Notes under the pieces: model-generated
What the model was told of the DNA's origin: nothing
What the model saw: the letters and a program-made list of their open reading frames with translations, nothing else
Databases searched by the model: none
Program-made: the position numbers and the translations under genes
Shown: piece by piece, positions 30,631-40,448 of the stretch
Numbering within the stretch: the stretch's first letter is position 1
Layout: each line of letters opens with the position of its first letter
Origin: Undibacterium sp. Jales W-56
Lineage (GTDB): Bacteria > Pseudomonadota > Gammaproteobacteria > Burkholderiales > Burkholderiaceae_D
Direction: 5' to 3'
Assembly (NCBI RefSeq): GCF_025548535.1
Contig: NZ_JAJLQW010000002.1
Coordinates: 434,001 to 498,000, forward strand
Length of the DNA: 64,000 nt

Positions 30631-31686
30631 ATGAGCGATATCAATCAAGCAGCAGAAAATTCGAGCAGCACCATACTCGAAGCCGGCAAACAGCATCTGA
30701 TCCTGACCGGCGACCGCCCTACCGGTCCATTGCACCTCGGCCATTTCGTCGGCAGTTTGCGTAACCGCGTCAAATACCAGCATGAATACCAGCAATACAT
30801 CATGCTGGCCGATGCCCAGGCCCTGACCGACAACATGGATGATCCCGCCAAAGTGCATAACAATGTGCTGGAAGTCGCACTGGATTATCTGGCGGTGGGT
30901 ATCGATCCGGCCAAGTCGACGATTTTTATCCAGTCGCAAATTCCCGAGTTGACCGAACTGACTTTTTACTACCTGAATCTGGTCACGGTAGCGCGCCTGG
31001 AACGCAATCCTACGATCAAGCAAGAAATCGTCTTGCGCAATTTTGAGCGCGATATTCCAGCCGGCTTCCTGACCTACCCGGTCAGTCAGGCTGCCGATAT
31101 CACCGCATTCAAAGCCAGCCTGGTGCCGGTCGGCGACGATCAGATTCCGATGATAGAACAGACCAACGAGATCGTGCGCCGCTTCAACCGTCTGGCGAAA
31201 AAAGACATCCTGGTTGAATGCCAGGCACTGGTTCCTGAAATCGGTCGCTTACCAGGCATCGACGGCAAAGCCAAAATGAGTAAATCGCTCGGCAATACCA
31301 TCAACCTCGGCGCCAGCGTGGCAGAGATCAAGGCGGCAGTCAAAAACGTCTATACCGACCCGCTGCATCTGCGTGTAGAAGACCCCGGCCATCTGGAAGG
31401 CAATGTCGCCTTTATCTATCTCGATGCATTTGATGCCGATAAAATCGCGCTGCAGGAAATGAAGGATCACTATGTACGCGGCGGCCTGGGCGACAGCAAA
31501 GTCAAAGCCCGTCTCGAAAGCATTTTGCAAGACATGCTGGCACCGATACGGACCCGTCGCGAAGAGTTCGCCAAGGACCGGGGACAAGTTCTGCAACTCC
31601 TGAAACAAGGCACAGAAAGAGCCAGAGAAGTTGCTGCCAGGACCACCGATGAAGTCAAAGCAGCCATCGGCCTGAAACATTTTTAA
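30631..31686 (+). CDS. trpS: Tryptophanyl-tRNA synthetase
   Basis: Class I synthetase charging tRNA-Trp, 351 residues. The HIGH motif appears as [10 protein letters not shown] at about 35 and the KMSKS motif as [10 protein letters not shown] at about 215. TGDRPTG and the [10 protein letters not shown] segment are typical of this TrpRS subfamily. The start is an ATG after an A-rich leader. The YciI-like gene follows in 18 bases, so trpS may head a short operon. Confidence 0.96.
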   Translation: MSDINQAAENSSSTILEAGKQHLILTGDRPTGPLHLGHFVGSLRNRVKYQHEYQQYIMLADAQALTDNMDDPAKVHNNVLEVALDYLAVGIDPAKSTIFIQSQIPELTELTFYYLNLVTVARLERNPTIKQEIVLRNFERDIPAGFLTYPVSQAADITAFKASLVPVGDDQIPMIEQTNEIVRRFNRLAKKDILVECQALVPEIGRLPGIDGKAKMSKSLGNTINLGASVAEIKAAVKNVYTDPLHLRVEDPGHLEGNVAFIYLDAFDADKIALQEMKDHYVRGGLGDSKVKARLESILQDMLAPIRTRREEFAKDRGQVLQLLKQGTERAREVAARTTDEVKAAIGLKHF

Positions 31687-31703
31687 CGAATTGAGATTAA
31701 ACG

Positions 31704-32003
31704 ATGAACTTGTTTGCTGTGCGTTTTCATGACAAACCAGATAAATTAGCGACTCGTAGTCAATTTTTGCAAGCACACCTAGATTGGTTAAATATACATA
31801 AAAATACGATTTTAGTAGCTGGCTCTTTGCGATTATCTCCAGATCAAGGGGCTATTGGTGGATTGTGGATTGTACAAGCTGAAGAGAAAAATCAAATAGA
31901 ACAACTCTTGGTAGAAGATCCTTTTTGGAAAGCAGGGCTGAGAGAACGAGTTGAAATTTCATTTTGGTCAAAAGCTTTTCCTGACCGAATGACATTAATT
32001 TAA
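31704..32003 (+). CDS. YciI-family protein
   Basis: Protein of 99 residues with a ferredoxin-like alpha/beta fold of the YciI family: LFAVRFHDKPDKLATRSQFL, a His-containing helix HLDWLN, VLVAGSL-like ILVAGSLRLS, and VEDPFWKAGL. YciI-type proteins share a His-Asp pair, but their reactions are mostly unknown. Its codons are notably AT-rich compared with trpS before it and the YcaQ gene after it, suggesting a different origin. It sits 5 bases before the YcaQ gene. Confidence 0.8.
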   Translation: MNLFAVRFHDKPDKLATRSQFLQAHLDWLNIHKNTILVAGSLRLSPDQGAIGGLWIVQAEEKNQIEQLLVEDPFWKAGLRERVEISFWSKAFPDRMTLI

Positions 32004-32007
32004 ACAC

Positions 32008-33240
32008 ATGACAATCCTCGATCCCGGTCCCGACCTCAGCCTGGCATCCGCACGCGCACTGCATCTGGCCGCCCAAGGCTTGCTTGACGCGCCGCGCCGG
32101 CCAGCCACCAAGCAAGATGTGCTGCAACAGATACGCAATATGTCGGCACTGCAAATCGACACCATCAGCGTGGTCGCCCGCAGCCCTTATCTGGTGCTGT
32201 GGAGCAGGCTCGGCCATTATCCGCATGCCTGGCTGGAGGAGCTGCTGGAAGAAGGCAAAATCTTTGAATACTGGTCGCATGAAGCCTGCTTTTTACCGAT
32301 AGAAGATTACGGCTGGTACCGCCACCAGATGATCTCGCCGCACAAGATGGGCTGGAAATACAATCAGCACTGGCTCAGCGAAAACCAAGAGCAGGTCACG
32401 CGCGTCAAACAACATATCAAGCAGCACGGCGCAACCCGTTCGGCAGATTTTGAACGCACCGATGGCAAGGCCGGCGGCTGGTGGGAATGGAAACCCGAAA
32501 AACGCGCCTTAGAAGTCTTGTTCACGACGGGCGAAGTGATGGTCGCCAGACGCCATAATTTCCAGCGGATTTACGACCTGCGTGAACGCGTCCATCCCAG
32601 CTGGAAAGACCAGCAGCATCTGCTGTCGCAGCATGATTGCCATCAGCAGCAAGTGCTGCGAGCGGTACGCGCACTCGGTGTCGCCAAAGCGAGCTGGATC
32701 GCCGACTATTTCCGGATGGCCAAACTTGACAAACGCCTGCAGCCGGAAATCCTGGCAGAACAAGGCTTGCTGCTCAAAGCCACCGTCGCTGGCTGGGATC
32801 AGGCGGTGTACGTGCACCCCGACCATGCCGCTCTGCTGGAGCGTGCCGTCGCAGGTAAACTCAAGGCAAGCAACACGCGTATTTTGTCGCCCTTCGATCC
32901 CGTGGTCTGGGACAGGAAACGGGCGATCGAGCTATTCGATTTCGACTACAAACTGGAGTGCTATACCCCGGCACCGAAGCGGCAATACGGCTATTTCACC
33001 TTACCGATCTTGCGTAACGGTGCGCTGATCGCCAGGATGGATGCCAAAGCCCATCGCAAAGAAGGCCGGTTCGAGATCAAGGCCTTGCATCTGGAAGCCG
33101 GCGTCCGCATCAGCCAGGCGCTGGCAACCGATATCGCCAGAGTCGTCCAGGAGTTTGCGGGCTGGCACGCCTGCGATCAGATCGAGGTCGTCTATTGCAA
33201 GCCTGAACCATTGCATGCGCTGCTAGCGCATTGTTTTTGA
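32008..33240 (+). CDS. YcaQ/AlkX-type DNA glycosylase (winged-helix HTH_42 family)
   Basis: Protein of 410 residues of the PF06224 family of tandem winged-helix DNA glycosylases acting on bulky alkyl lesions or interstrand crosslinks. The motif MSALQIDTISVVARSPYLVLWSRLG contains the QxD catalytic motif of the YcaQ branch. FEYWSHEACFLPIEDYGWY and LSPFDPVVWDRKRAIELFDFDYKLECY are characteristic. The start ATG overlaps the end of the YciI gene region by spacing only. Some fungal and actinobacterial relatives protect antibiotic producers; here a general repair role is more likely. Confidence 0.85.
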   Translation: MTILDPGPDLSLASARALHLAAQGLLDAPRRPATKQDVLQQIRNMSALQIDTISVVARSPYLVLWSRLGHYPHAWLEELLEEGKIFEYWSHEACFLPIEDYGWYRHQMISPHKMGWKYNQHWLSENQEQVTRVKQHIKQHGATRSADFERTDGKAGGWWEWKPEKRALEVLFTTGEVMVARRHNFQRIYDLRERVHPSWKDQQHLLSQHDCHQQQVLRAVRALGVAKASWIADYFRMAKLDKRLQPEILAEQGLLLKATVAGWDQAVYVHPDHAALLERAVAGKLKASNTRILSPFDPVVWDRKRAIELFDFDYKLECYTPAPKRQYGYFTLPILRNGALIARMDAKAHRKEGRFEIKALHLEAGVRISQALATDIARVVQEFAGWHACDQIEVVYCKPEPLHALLAHCF

Positions 33241-33515
33241 TGACGTGTTTTGATGATGCGTATTGATGATGCATTAACTGATCTGGCGAAAGATTCGCCG
33301 CCAAAGCAGGCGTGGTTTTTGGAAGAATTTAAAATCTATCCGCAATCTGCATGCGGCTTTCAGACCGATATTGCTCTGTAAGCCTCATAGATGCTGCGTC
33401 TCTGCGTTGAACAATTTTCTTGGTTTTGCATAACCCTATTATTGTAAGGATTCTCCCACCCAGTCGACTTATCTGGACATAGCTTGTTGCGATTGATATG
33501 CCAGAAGGAGAGAAT

Positions 33516-33911
33516 ATGGTGCAGGCGATTGGCTCATCCGCTTCCGGCGCTATCAATGCGACGAACCCGACCAATTCCGCCGCGCTTGCGGCCAGCCTGC
33601 AAGCGCAGTTGGCCATCTACCAACAACAGCTATCCGATTGCGTCAATTGCGCTTCATCGAAAACCATAGAAGGCAAAGAGCAAATCCAATCCCTATCCGC
33701 CAAAATTAGTGGCGTCAGGGCCCGTATCGATCAGGTGAGCAGTACCAATGCGAATAGGCAAACAGTTCCATCAGCAACGAATCAGGATGCCGATATTGAT
33801 CCCGGTAAGGTCTTGAACATATCGTCAGGTAAAGAAAATAATAGCGGGACGGGAGCGATCGCCTCTACCGCGAATCCGCATCTCGGCAGCAACGTCGATA
33901 CTCTGGCCTAA
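33516..33911 (+). CDS. Small Ser/Ala/Gln-rich protein, FlxA-like
   Basis: ATG 33516 follows AAGGAGAG at ideal spacing, giving 131 residues. The N-terminus is low complexity (Ser, Ala, Asn), followed by a helical stretch LAIYQQQLSDC and KEQIQSLSAKISGVRARIDQV, then a polar tail. Layout and coiled-coil composition resemble FlxA-like proteins, but similarity is weak. No signal peptide. It stands alone between the YcaQ gene and the LytTR pair. Confidence 0.5.
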   Translation: MVQAIGSSASGAINATNPTNSAALAASLQAQLAIYQQQLSDCVNCASSKTIEGKEQIQSLSAKISGVRARIDQVSSTNANRQTVPSATNQDADIDPGKVLNISSGKENNSGTGAIASTANPHLGSNVDTLA

Positions 33912-34071
33912 CCGAATTCGGCACGTTTACTGATTGGTCAAAGACGGCAAAATCAACAGCAAAGCAGGCAGGAATGACGCGCTTTACGGATCGCTCTATT
34001 TTCTCTTGCCCGCCAAATGCGCCACATCTTTCGTCGTATTTAACTACCGGATTAATAATATGTTTTTAAAG

Positions 34072-34911
34072 TTAGCGCACCAATGCCTTAATCACCGGCC
34101 ACTGGCGGCGGGAAATCGGTAACCGCTCGGTGCAATCGCGCACGATCACTTGCCAGGATTCGGAAATTTTTTCATTCTCGCTATCGGCATCGACGATGCT
34201 GGTCGCCCGTTCTACGCCCATGATGGCGTTGCGCGCCACCAGCGCATTGCGGTGTACCCGGACTAACCGGTCCGACATTTCCTCTTCTAAAGAAGTCAGC
34301 GATTCTTCCAGCAGATAATTACGTGCTCTGGTATGTACAGTCACGTATTTTTGTTCGGCTTTTAAAAATAAAACCTCGGCAACCGGCACCAGTAGAACCC
34401 GGTTGCGCTCAAGCACCGAGAACGCCTGGCGTCTGGTCGGCAGGACGAGTGCGGGCTGGGTCGCGGCATGATTGACAGACAGCGTTGCCGCATTTTGCAT
34501 GTGACTGACGCGCTGGATAGCTTCGGCCAGACGGGTGGCGCGCACCGGCTTGAGCAGATAATCCATGGCATGGACTTCGAAGGCTTTCAGCGCGTATTCA
34601 TCATAGGCCGTGACAAAAATAATCGAGGGAGACGCAATCACGGCCTGCGACGACAGTGCTGATTTTTTCGATTCCAGCGCCCTCTGTCGCAGATGCTGCG
34701 CCAGTTCCAATCCCGTCATGCCCGGCATCTGTACATCGAGCAGCACGATATCGGGCTGATGCGCCTGTATCCCGTCCAATGCCGCTTGCGCCATGCTGGC
34801 TTCGCCGACTAATTCGCAGGGACACTCGGCCTGGATGTCCGTCAATAGCGTGGTCAGCCTTTGTCTTGCGGGCGCCTCGTCATCGACTATGAATATTGTG
34901 GGTTTAGTCAT
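34072..34911 (-). CDS. LytTR response regulator (AlgR-type)
   Basis: Protein of 279 residues. The receiver domain (1-125) has IVDDEAPAR, phospho-acceptor Asp in DIVLLDVQMPGMTGLEL, and the FVTAYDEYALKAFE and DYLLKPVRA motifs. The C-terminal LytTR DNA-binding domain runs about 170-279 (VLFLKAEQKYVTVHTRARNY, LVRVHRNALVARNAIMGVE). Such regulators bind two direct repeats 21 bases apart. It overlaps the upstream kinase gene by 4 bases, so the two act together. The pair is divergent from argH, as algZ-algR is in other Burkholderiales. Confidence 0.9.
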   Translation of the reverse strand: MTKPTIFIVDDEAPARQRLTTLLTDIQAECPCELVGEASMAQAALDGIQAHQPDIVLLDVQMPGMTGLELAQHLRQRALESKKSALSSQAVIASPSIIFVTAYDEYALKAFEVHAMDYLLKPVRATRLAEAIQRVSHMQNAATLSVNHAATQPALVLPTRRQAFSVLERNRVLLVPVAEVLFLKAEQKYVTVHTRARNYLLEESLTSLEEEMSDRLVRVHRNALVARNAIMGVERATSIVDADSENEKISESWQVIVRDCTERLPISRRQWPVIKALVR

Positions 34912-35957
34912 TTTTTATACGGAAAATACAATTGCACTACAAAGTGATCATCGACAATGTAATTCGTCATTTGCGCCTCGATATCGTAGAGCAGGCGCAG
35001 GCGCTGTCGTATGTTCTCCAGTGCCATTTGATTGCCGCCAGGCACATCCGCATCCGTGTGAAAAGGATTGCTGATGCGGATTTCTATTTTATCCAAACTA
35101 CGCTGTATCGTGATACTGATCAGGGCAGCGCTCTGGGACGGTTCTACACCGTAATGTACGGCGTTTTCCAGCAAAGGTTGCAGCAGCAAACTGGCTATTT
35201 TTGTGTCGCGCAATTCTTGCGGCGTTAGGTTGACGGTATTCCATTCCACTTGCAGGCGATCGCCGAGCCGGATTTTTTCGATCGCCAGATATTGCCGACA
35301 CAAATCGATCTCTTCCTTCAAGGTCGTGATGTCGCGGGTATCGCGCATCAGCACCCGGAACAAATCGGCCAGATCCTCCAGGGCGGTCTCGGCACGACGC
35401 GGTTCGACCCGGATCAGCGACAACACGGCATTGAGGCTATTGAATAAAAAATGCGGCCGTATTCTGGCCTGCAAAGCCTGCAAACGCGCTTCGCCCAACG
35501 CCGGAGAATAGGCACGGCTGCGCAATTCAAAATAATGCTGGAACGCGAGGCCGAACACAAAACACAATACCGTCGTGAAGATATCATTCAGGCGAGGAAA
35601 GCTGAAGACAAACCATTCAAAAGGTTCCAGCGCGCGTAACAACAAGATCGCCACCATCGCCGGCACCAGGCCGCAAGCCAGGCGCTGCAGCCAGGCCGGC
35701 GGCTTGTGCTGCCGGGTGTCGCGCTCGGCCAGTCGTCGCACGCCGCAGAGCACGAACAGCGACAACAGGCTGATCATTTCCACCAGCATGGCGGTTTCGA
35801 TAAAATCTTGCAAATTCAGCAGCCAGCCCTGTCCGCGCGCCAGCAAGCTCAGCAATACCGAGAAATTGACGACGATTAAGACGCGAAATACGATGCCGAT
35901 ATTGCAGCAATCGGGAATCAGCCAATCCGCCGACGTGTACTTTGTTTGTTCATGCAT
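34908..35957 (-). CDS. LytS/AlgZ-type sensor histidine kinase
   Basis: Protein of 349 residues. Four to five membrane segments (about 20-145: VLIVVNFSVLLSLLA, MISLLSLFVLCGV, PAMVAILLL, FTTVLCFVFGLAF) precede a His_kinase domain, ARIRPHFLFNSLNAVLSLI, with the phosphorylated His in PHFLFN. A degenerate ATPase region follows (LLLQPLLENAVHYGV). There is no separate sensor domain; the signal is probably perceived in the membrane. Its ATGA overlap with the LytTR regulator shows coupling. Confidence 0.88.
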   Translation of the reverse strand: MHEQTKYTSADWLIPDCCNIGIVFRVLIVVNFSVLLSLLARGQGWLLNLQDFIETAMLVEMISLLSLFVLCGVRRLAERDTRQHKPPAWLQRLACGLVPAMVAILLLRALEPFEWFVFSFPRLNDIFTTVLCFVFGLAFQHYFELRSRAYSPALGEARLQALQARIRPHFLFNSLNAVLSLIRVEPRRAETALEDLADLFRVLMRDTRDITTLKEEIDLCRQYLAIEKIRLGDRLQVEWNTVNLTPQELRDTKIASLLLQPLLENAVHYGVEPSQSAALISITIQRSLDKIEIRISNPFHTDADVPGGNQMALENIRQRLRLLYDIEAQMTNYIVDDHFVVQLYFPYKK

Positions 35958-36036
35958 AGGGGAAAACAGCCTCGGTGTTTTATAATCGGGGGATCCGTCG
36001 AATGTACGTCGACTCGCTTTTCATTAACTTTCTGCT

Positions 36037-37437
36037 ATGACATCACAATTCTCGAAAAAAAGCGAGGCATGGTCTGCCCGTTTCTCCGAACCTGTCTCTG
36101 ATCTGGTAAAACGTTACACGGCATCGGTGTTCTTTGATAACCGCATGGCGTCCTTCGATATCCAGGGTTCTCTGGCGCATGCGGAAATGCTGGCGGCCCA
36201 AAAAATCATCACGGCCCAAGATTATGCCGATATCCAGCGCGGCATGGCGCAGATTCAGGCAGAAATCGAGTCCGGCAAATTTACATGGCTGCTCGATCTG
36301 GAAGATGTGCACCTGAACATCGAGAAGCGTCTGACCGAACTGGTCGGCGACGCCGGCAAGCGTCTGCACACCGGTCGTTCGCGCAACGATCAGGTGGCGA
36401 CCGATATCCGCCTGTATGTGCGCGCTGCGATTGACAATATCGTCGGTCTGCTGGGTGATCTGCGCTCTGCCCTGCTGGATCTGGCAGAGAACAATGCAGG
36501 CACGATCTTACCCGGCTTCACTCATATGCAAGTGGCTCAACCGATCACCTTTGGCCATCATATTCTGGCGTATGTCGAGATGTTCAGCCGCGATGCCGAA
36601 CGCATGATCGATTGCCGCAAACGCGTAAATCGCCTGCCGCTTGGTGCCGCAGCCCTGGCAGGCACCACCTTCCCTATCGATCGCGAGCGGGTCGCCAGGA
36701 CCCTGGGCTTCGACGATGTCTGCCACAACTCGCTGGACGCGGTATCCGACCGGGATTTTGCGATTGAATTCTGCGCCGCATCGGCCTTGATCATGACGCA
36801 TATCTCGCGCATGTCGGAAGAACTGGTGATCTGGATGAGTCCGCGGGTGGGATTTATCGACATTGCCGATCGTTTTTGCACCGGCTCATCGATCATGCCG
36901 CAAAAGAAAAATCCTGATGTACCTGAGCTGGCGCGCGGCAAAACCGGGCGCGTGAACGGTCATCTGGTCGCCCTGCTGACCTTGATGAAGGGCCAGCCGC
37001 TGGCCTACAACAAAGACAATCAGGAAGACAAGGAACCGCTGTTCGATACCGTCGATACGATTACCGATACCCTGCGGATTTTTGCCGACATGGCAGGCGG
37101 CATCACGGTCAAGCCGGAAGCGATGCGCGCGGCGGCCTTGCAGGGCTATGCAACAGCCACCGATCTGGCCGACTACCTGGTCAAGCGCGGCCTGCCGTTC
37201 CGCGATGCGCATGAGGCAGTGGCGCATGCGGTCAAGACCTGCGTCGATAAGGGCTGCGATCTCAGCGATATGAGTCTGCAAGATTTGCGCGCCTTCTCGA
37301 CCTTGATTGAAGACGACGTGTTTGCGGTGCTGACGCTGGAAGGCTCGGTCGCCGCCCGCGATCACATCGGCGGCACCGCGCCGAATCAGGTCAAGGCCGC
37401 GATCGCCCGCGCCCGTAGCAAACTGGCGGCTTCGTAA
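36037..37437 (+). CDS. argH: Argininosuccinate lyase
   Basis: Last step of arginine synthesis, splitting argininosuccinate to arginine and fumarate. 466 residues. The fumarase/aspartase signature [19 protein letters not shown] is present, as are [13 protein letters not shown] and [15 protein letters not shown] 36037 is preceded by TTAACTTTCTGCT, a weak ribosome binding site. It is divergent from the AlgZ/AlgR-type pair. Confidence 0.97.
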   Translation: MTSQFSKKSEAWSARFSEPVSDLVKRYTASVFFDNRMASFDIQGSLAHAEMLAAQKIITAQDYADIQRGMAQIQAEIESGKFTWLLDLEDVHLNIEKRLTELVGDAGKRLHTGRSRNDQVATDIRLYVRAAIDNIVGLLGDLRSALLDLAENNAGTILPGFTHMQVAQPITFGHHILAYVEMFSRDAERMIDCRKRVNRLPLGAAALAGTTFPIDRERVARTLGFDDVCHNSLDAVSDRDFAIEFCAASALIMTHISRMSEELVIWMSPRVGFIDIADRFCTGSSIMPQKKNPDVPELARGKTGRVNGHLVALLTLMKGQPLAYNKDNQEDKEPLFDTVDTITDTLRIFADMAGGITVKPEAMRAAALQGYATATDLADYLVKRGLPFRDAHEAVAHAVKTCVDKGCDLSDMSLQDLRAFSTLIEDDVFAVLTLEGSVAARDHIGGTAPNQVKAAIARARSKLAAS

Positions 37438-37458
37438 CAGGATCAATCGACTGGGAGA

Positions 37459-37481
37459 GGTGCGCTTAGTGACAGCGCACC
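37459..37481 (+). terminator. Possible argH terminator
   Basis: GGTGCGCT (37459-37466) pairs with AGCGCACC (37474-37481) around a 7-base loop, 22 bases after the argH stop. The following T-run is short, so termination may be weak. Confidence 0.4.
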
Positions 37482-37805
37482 GCCTTGTTTCAGCTCACAT
37501 CATCATTGCTGTCAGCGCCTCAACGCCAGCGCAATCAAGTGCATTTCCCGACCTGAAGATAAGCGACCAATTACTTTGGGATGCCTGAATAAAAATACTG
37601 CTTTTATCTCTTTCAGGCATCCAAACTCCACCCGGCTCCTTTATACTCGTTACGGCTTTTGACGCCGTGACGCCACGGAGCAGAAATCTGCTCATCGCAG
37701 TTGATATATCTGGCGTACTTTTGAGCGCCCTCGATCATGTCATGAGTGCCGTTGTTTAGCTTTCGTAATACCTATAAAAAATAAAACAAACACTGGAGAT
37801 ATCAC
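37482..37805. other. Intergenic region before dctQ with a long inverted repeat
   Basis: 324 bases without a gene. GGATGCCTGAA (37579-37589) and TTCAGGCATCC (37612-37622) form a perfect 11-base inverted repeat around 22 AT-rich bases. It could be an operator, a leader hairpin or a remnant terminator. CTGGAGATATC just before dctQ is the ribosome binding site. Confidence 0.45.
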
Positions 37806-38348
37806 ATGCAAGTATTTCTGCGCCTGTCCAGATGGATCGACGTGATGAATGAGCGTCTCGGCAGCCTGGCCAACTTGATGATTTTGTTGTCATGCGTCGT
37901 CAGCGCCTCCAATGCGTTAATACGCTATGGATTTGACTGGAGCGATAACTGGCCATTGGAATTGCAATGGTATTTATTCGGCGCCTCGGTCATGCTGGGC
38001 GCTTCGTATACTTTTCAAAAAAATGAACATGTCAGGGTCGATCTGATCTATGCCCACGTATCGGATCGCACCCGTCTGTGGATCGATATCTTCGGCATCG
38101 TGCTGTTTCTGTTCCCGTCTTGCATCCTGTTCTCGTGGCTGGCCTGGAAATCACTGTTCCTGCCATCCTGGGAGATCCTCGAGCAATCCAGTAACTCGGG
38201 AGGCTTGCCGCGTTATCCGATCAAATTGATCGTGCCGCTCGGCTTTGCCTTACTGAGCTTACAGGGCCTGTCTGAACTGATCAAACGCATTGCCTCGCTG
38301 GCTGGCAAGACGCATCTGGAAGCGCAATACGAAAGGCCAGTCCAATGA
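37806..38348 (+). CDS. dctQ: TRAP transporter small permease (DctQ)
   Basis: Protein of 180 residues with four membrane segments: LANLMILLSCVVSASNALI, LQWYLFGASVMLGASYTF, IFGIVLFLFPSCILFSWL, and LIVPLGFALLSLQGL. NEHVRVDLIY after the second helix is the DctQ hallmark. It works with DctM in the inner membrane to import organic acids using a periplasmic binding protein. Its stop overlaps the dctM start (ATGA). The matching binding protein is encoded 5 kb away on the other strand. Confidence 0.92.
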   Translation: MQVFLRLSRWIDVMNERLGSLANLMILLSCVVSASNALIRYGFDWSDNWPLELQWYLFGASVMLGASYTFQKNEHVRVDLIYAHVSDRTRLWIDIFGIVLFLFPSCILFSWLAWKSLFLPSWEILEQSSNSGGLPRYPIKLIVPLGFALLSLQGLSELIKRIASLAGKTHLEAQYERPVQ

Positions 38349-40105
38349 TCGCTTTAGAATACATGCCGCCACTGATGTTTGCCGGCCTGGTGGTATTTAT
38401 GCTGGTCGGTTTTCCCGTGGCGTTTTCCTTGCTGGCGGTCGGGCTCTCGTTCGGCATATTATCGATACAGCTTGGTTTTTTTAATGTCGCATTTCTGCAG
38501 GCGGTGCCGCAACGTATTTTTGGCAGCGTGCTCGCCAACGACTTATTGCTGGCGATTCCCTTCTTCACCTTCATGGGGGCGATCCTTGAAAAATGCGGAT
38601 TGGCCGAAGACATGCTCGACTCCATTGGGCAATTATTCGGTCCTGTCCGCGGCGGCCTGGGTTATTCCGTGATCATCGTCGGTTTTATTCTGGGTGCGAT
38701 CACCGGCACGGTCGCGGCCCAAGTCATCGCGATGGCAATGATCTCGCTGCCTGTCATGATGCGCTACGGCTACAACATGCGCTACACCACCGGCGTACTG
38801 GCAGCATCCGGCACGATTACCCAACTGGTGCCGCCATCGCTGGTACTGGTAGTGCTGGCCGATCAGTTGAAAACGCAAACCTCCAGCGCTGACGTCGGCA
38901 GCATGTATCTCGGTGCCTGGGGTCCGTCGCTGGTGCAGATTTTCCTGTTTATTCTTTACACCTTCATTCTTGCCCGCATCAAGCCTGACTGGCTGCCAGC
39001 CGTGCCGAAAGAAGCCAGAACCTTGCAAGGATGGGCTTTATGGAAAAAATGCCTGCAAGGGATCATTCCCTCAGCCGTGCTGATTTTCATGGTGCTCGGC
39101 ACCATGATGCTGGGGATTGCAACGCCCACTGAATCCGGCGCGATGGGGGCACTTGGCGCAATCATTCTGGCGGTATTGCGGGATAAGGAATTCACCCAAA
39201 AAGATCGCTGGGCTTTCCGTTTTGGATTGATCGCCATCGGTGTCGCTGTGACTATCGGCCTGTTCTTTTACTCGGATGAGGCCGGTCTTAGCAAGCCGCT
39301 CAAATCCCTATTGCAAATTGCCTTGCTGGTGGTCTACGCCGCCATCGTCTGGCTGATCGCACGCGCTTACAGAATCAGCGAATTGCGCCGGCTGATCACG
39401 CTCGGCTACCAGTCGACTATGCGTATCACCGCGATGGTGGTGTTCATCCTGATCGGCTCCACCTGCTTTTCTGTCGTGTTTCAAGGTGTGGACGGCGGTC
39501 CCTGGGTTGAGCATCTGTTCACATCATTACCTGGCGGCTGGATAGGATTTCTGCTGATCGTGAACCTGTTCATTTTTTTCCTGGCGTTCTTCCTGGATTT
39601 TTTTGAAATCGCCTTTATCGTGGTGCCGATGCTGGCCCCGGTTGCTGAAAAAATCCTGTCGCCGGTGCTGCTTGACAGCATGGGCAGTCCGCAAGCCGCG
39701 TCCTCTGCGGCGCTGGTCTGGTTCGGCGTCATGTTATGCGTGAATATGCAAACCTCGTTCATGCATCCGCCTTTCGGCTTTGCCTTGTTCTACCTGCGTG
39801 GCGTGGCGCCGAAAGAAGTCAAGAGTTCCGATATTTACTGGGGCGCGTTACCCTGGGTCGGCCTGCAATTGATCATGGTCGCGCTGGTCATGTGCTTCCC
39901 GGTGATGGTCACGGCGCTGCTTGACAAGGGAGTCAACCAACCTGTCTCGGATAATCTGCTGATTGAACAGCAACGGGAAGAACCGGAGGCCGAGATCAAG
40001 CCGCCTGTTTTTAGTGCGGAAGCCCGCAAACCCGCCGCCCAGGCACCTGCATCGATCCCGGAAGAGGAGCCGCCAAAATTCCAGTTTCAGGAAGCACCGA
40101 AATAA
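38345..40105 (+). CDS. dctM: TRAP transporter large permease (DctM), extended form
   Basis: Protein of 586 residues, much longer than the usual ~430 residues. The core is typical: GFPVAFSLLAVGLSFGIL, IPFFTFMGAILEKCGLAEDML, GAITGTVAAQVIAMAMISLP and ITQLVPPSLVLVVLADQL, and later FLDFFEIAFIVVPMLAPV and MQTSFMHPPFGFALFYLRG. The extra length comes from an insertion near residues 280-350 with additional membrane segments and a polar Pro/Glu-rich tail of ~60 residues. This larger form occurs with TakP-type binding proteins that carry 2-oxo acids. Confidence 0.92.
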   Translation: MIALEYMPPLMFAGLVVFMLVGFPVAFSLLAVGLSFGILSIQLGFFNVAFLQAVPQRIFGSVLANDLLLAIPFFTFMGAILEKCGLAEDMLDSIGQLFGPVRGGLGYSVIIVGFILGAITGTVAAQVIAMAMISLPVMMRYGYNMRYTTGVLAASGTITQLVPPSLVLVVLADQLKTQTSSADVGSMYLGAWGPSLVQIFLFILYTFILARIKPDWLPAVPKEARTLQGWALWKKCLQGIIPSAVLIFMVLGTMMLGIATPTESGAMGALGAIILAVLRDKEFTQKDRWAFRFGLIAIGVAVTIGLFFYSDEAGLSKPLKSLLQIALLVVYAAIVWLIARAYRISELRRLITLGYQSTMRITAMVVFILIGSTCFSVVFQGVDGGPWVEHLFTSLPGGWIGFLLIVNLFIFFLAFFLDFFEIAFIVVPMLAPVAEKILSPVLLDSMGSPQAASSAALVWFGVMLCVNMQTSFMHPPFGFALFYLRGVAPKEVKSSDIYWGALPWVGLQLIMVALVMCFPVMVTALLDKGVNQPVSDNLLIEQQREEPEAEIKPPVFSAEARKPAAQAPASIPEEEPPKFQFQEAPK

Positions 40106-40174
40106 ATTGAATGCCGGTTTATACATTTCATAGCGATAATTTTTTCGGAAATGAAATAGCCCATCCCATTAGTA

Positions 40175-40207
40175 AAATGCCTGAAGTATGGTTTGCTTCG
40201 GGCATTT
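40175..40207 (+). terminator. Terminator after dctM
   Basis: Twelve-base stem AAATGCCTGAAG (40175-40186) / CTTCGGGCATTT (40196-40207) with one G-T pair, 70 bases after the dctM stop. T-run is short. Confidence 0.6.
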
Positions 40208-40448
40208 CTTATTTGGCGCACTTACATTTGTTCTGTTTAGCAAACCATAAGCTGTTGCTCTCTGATACTGAACAACAATTAAGCAATAAATCGATCAACT
40301 CTATGACATTATTTCCTCATCAAATTTCGTGATGCTGACAATCCGCATTTGCATAGTGTCAATATTTAACGTTGGAAGAAATTGGCTTTTTTACTAAAAA
40401 TATTTAATTTAGTATACATCTCTACAAATAAGTAAAATAATCTACCTT
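40208..40448. other. AT-rich region upstream of chrB
   Basis: About 240 strongly AT-rich bases, likely holding the chrB promoter. No gene or clear operator was recognised. Confidence 0.4.
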
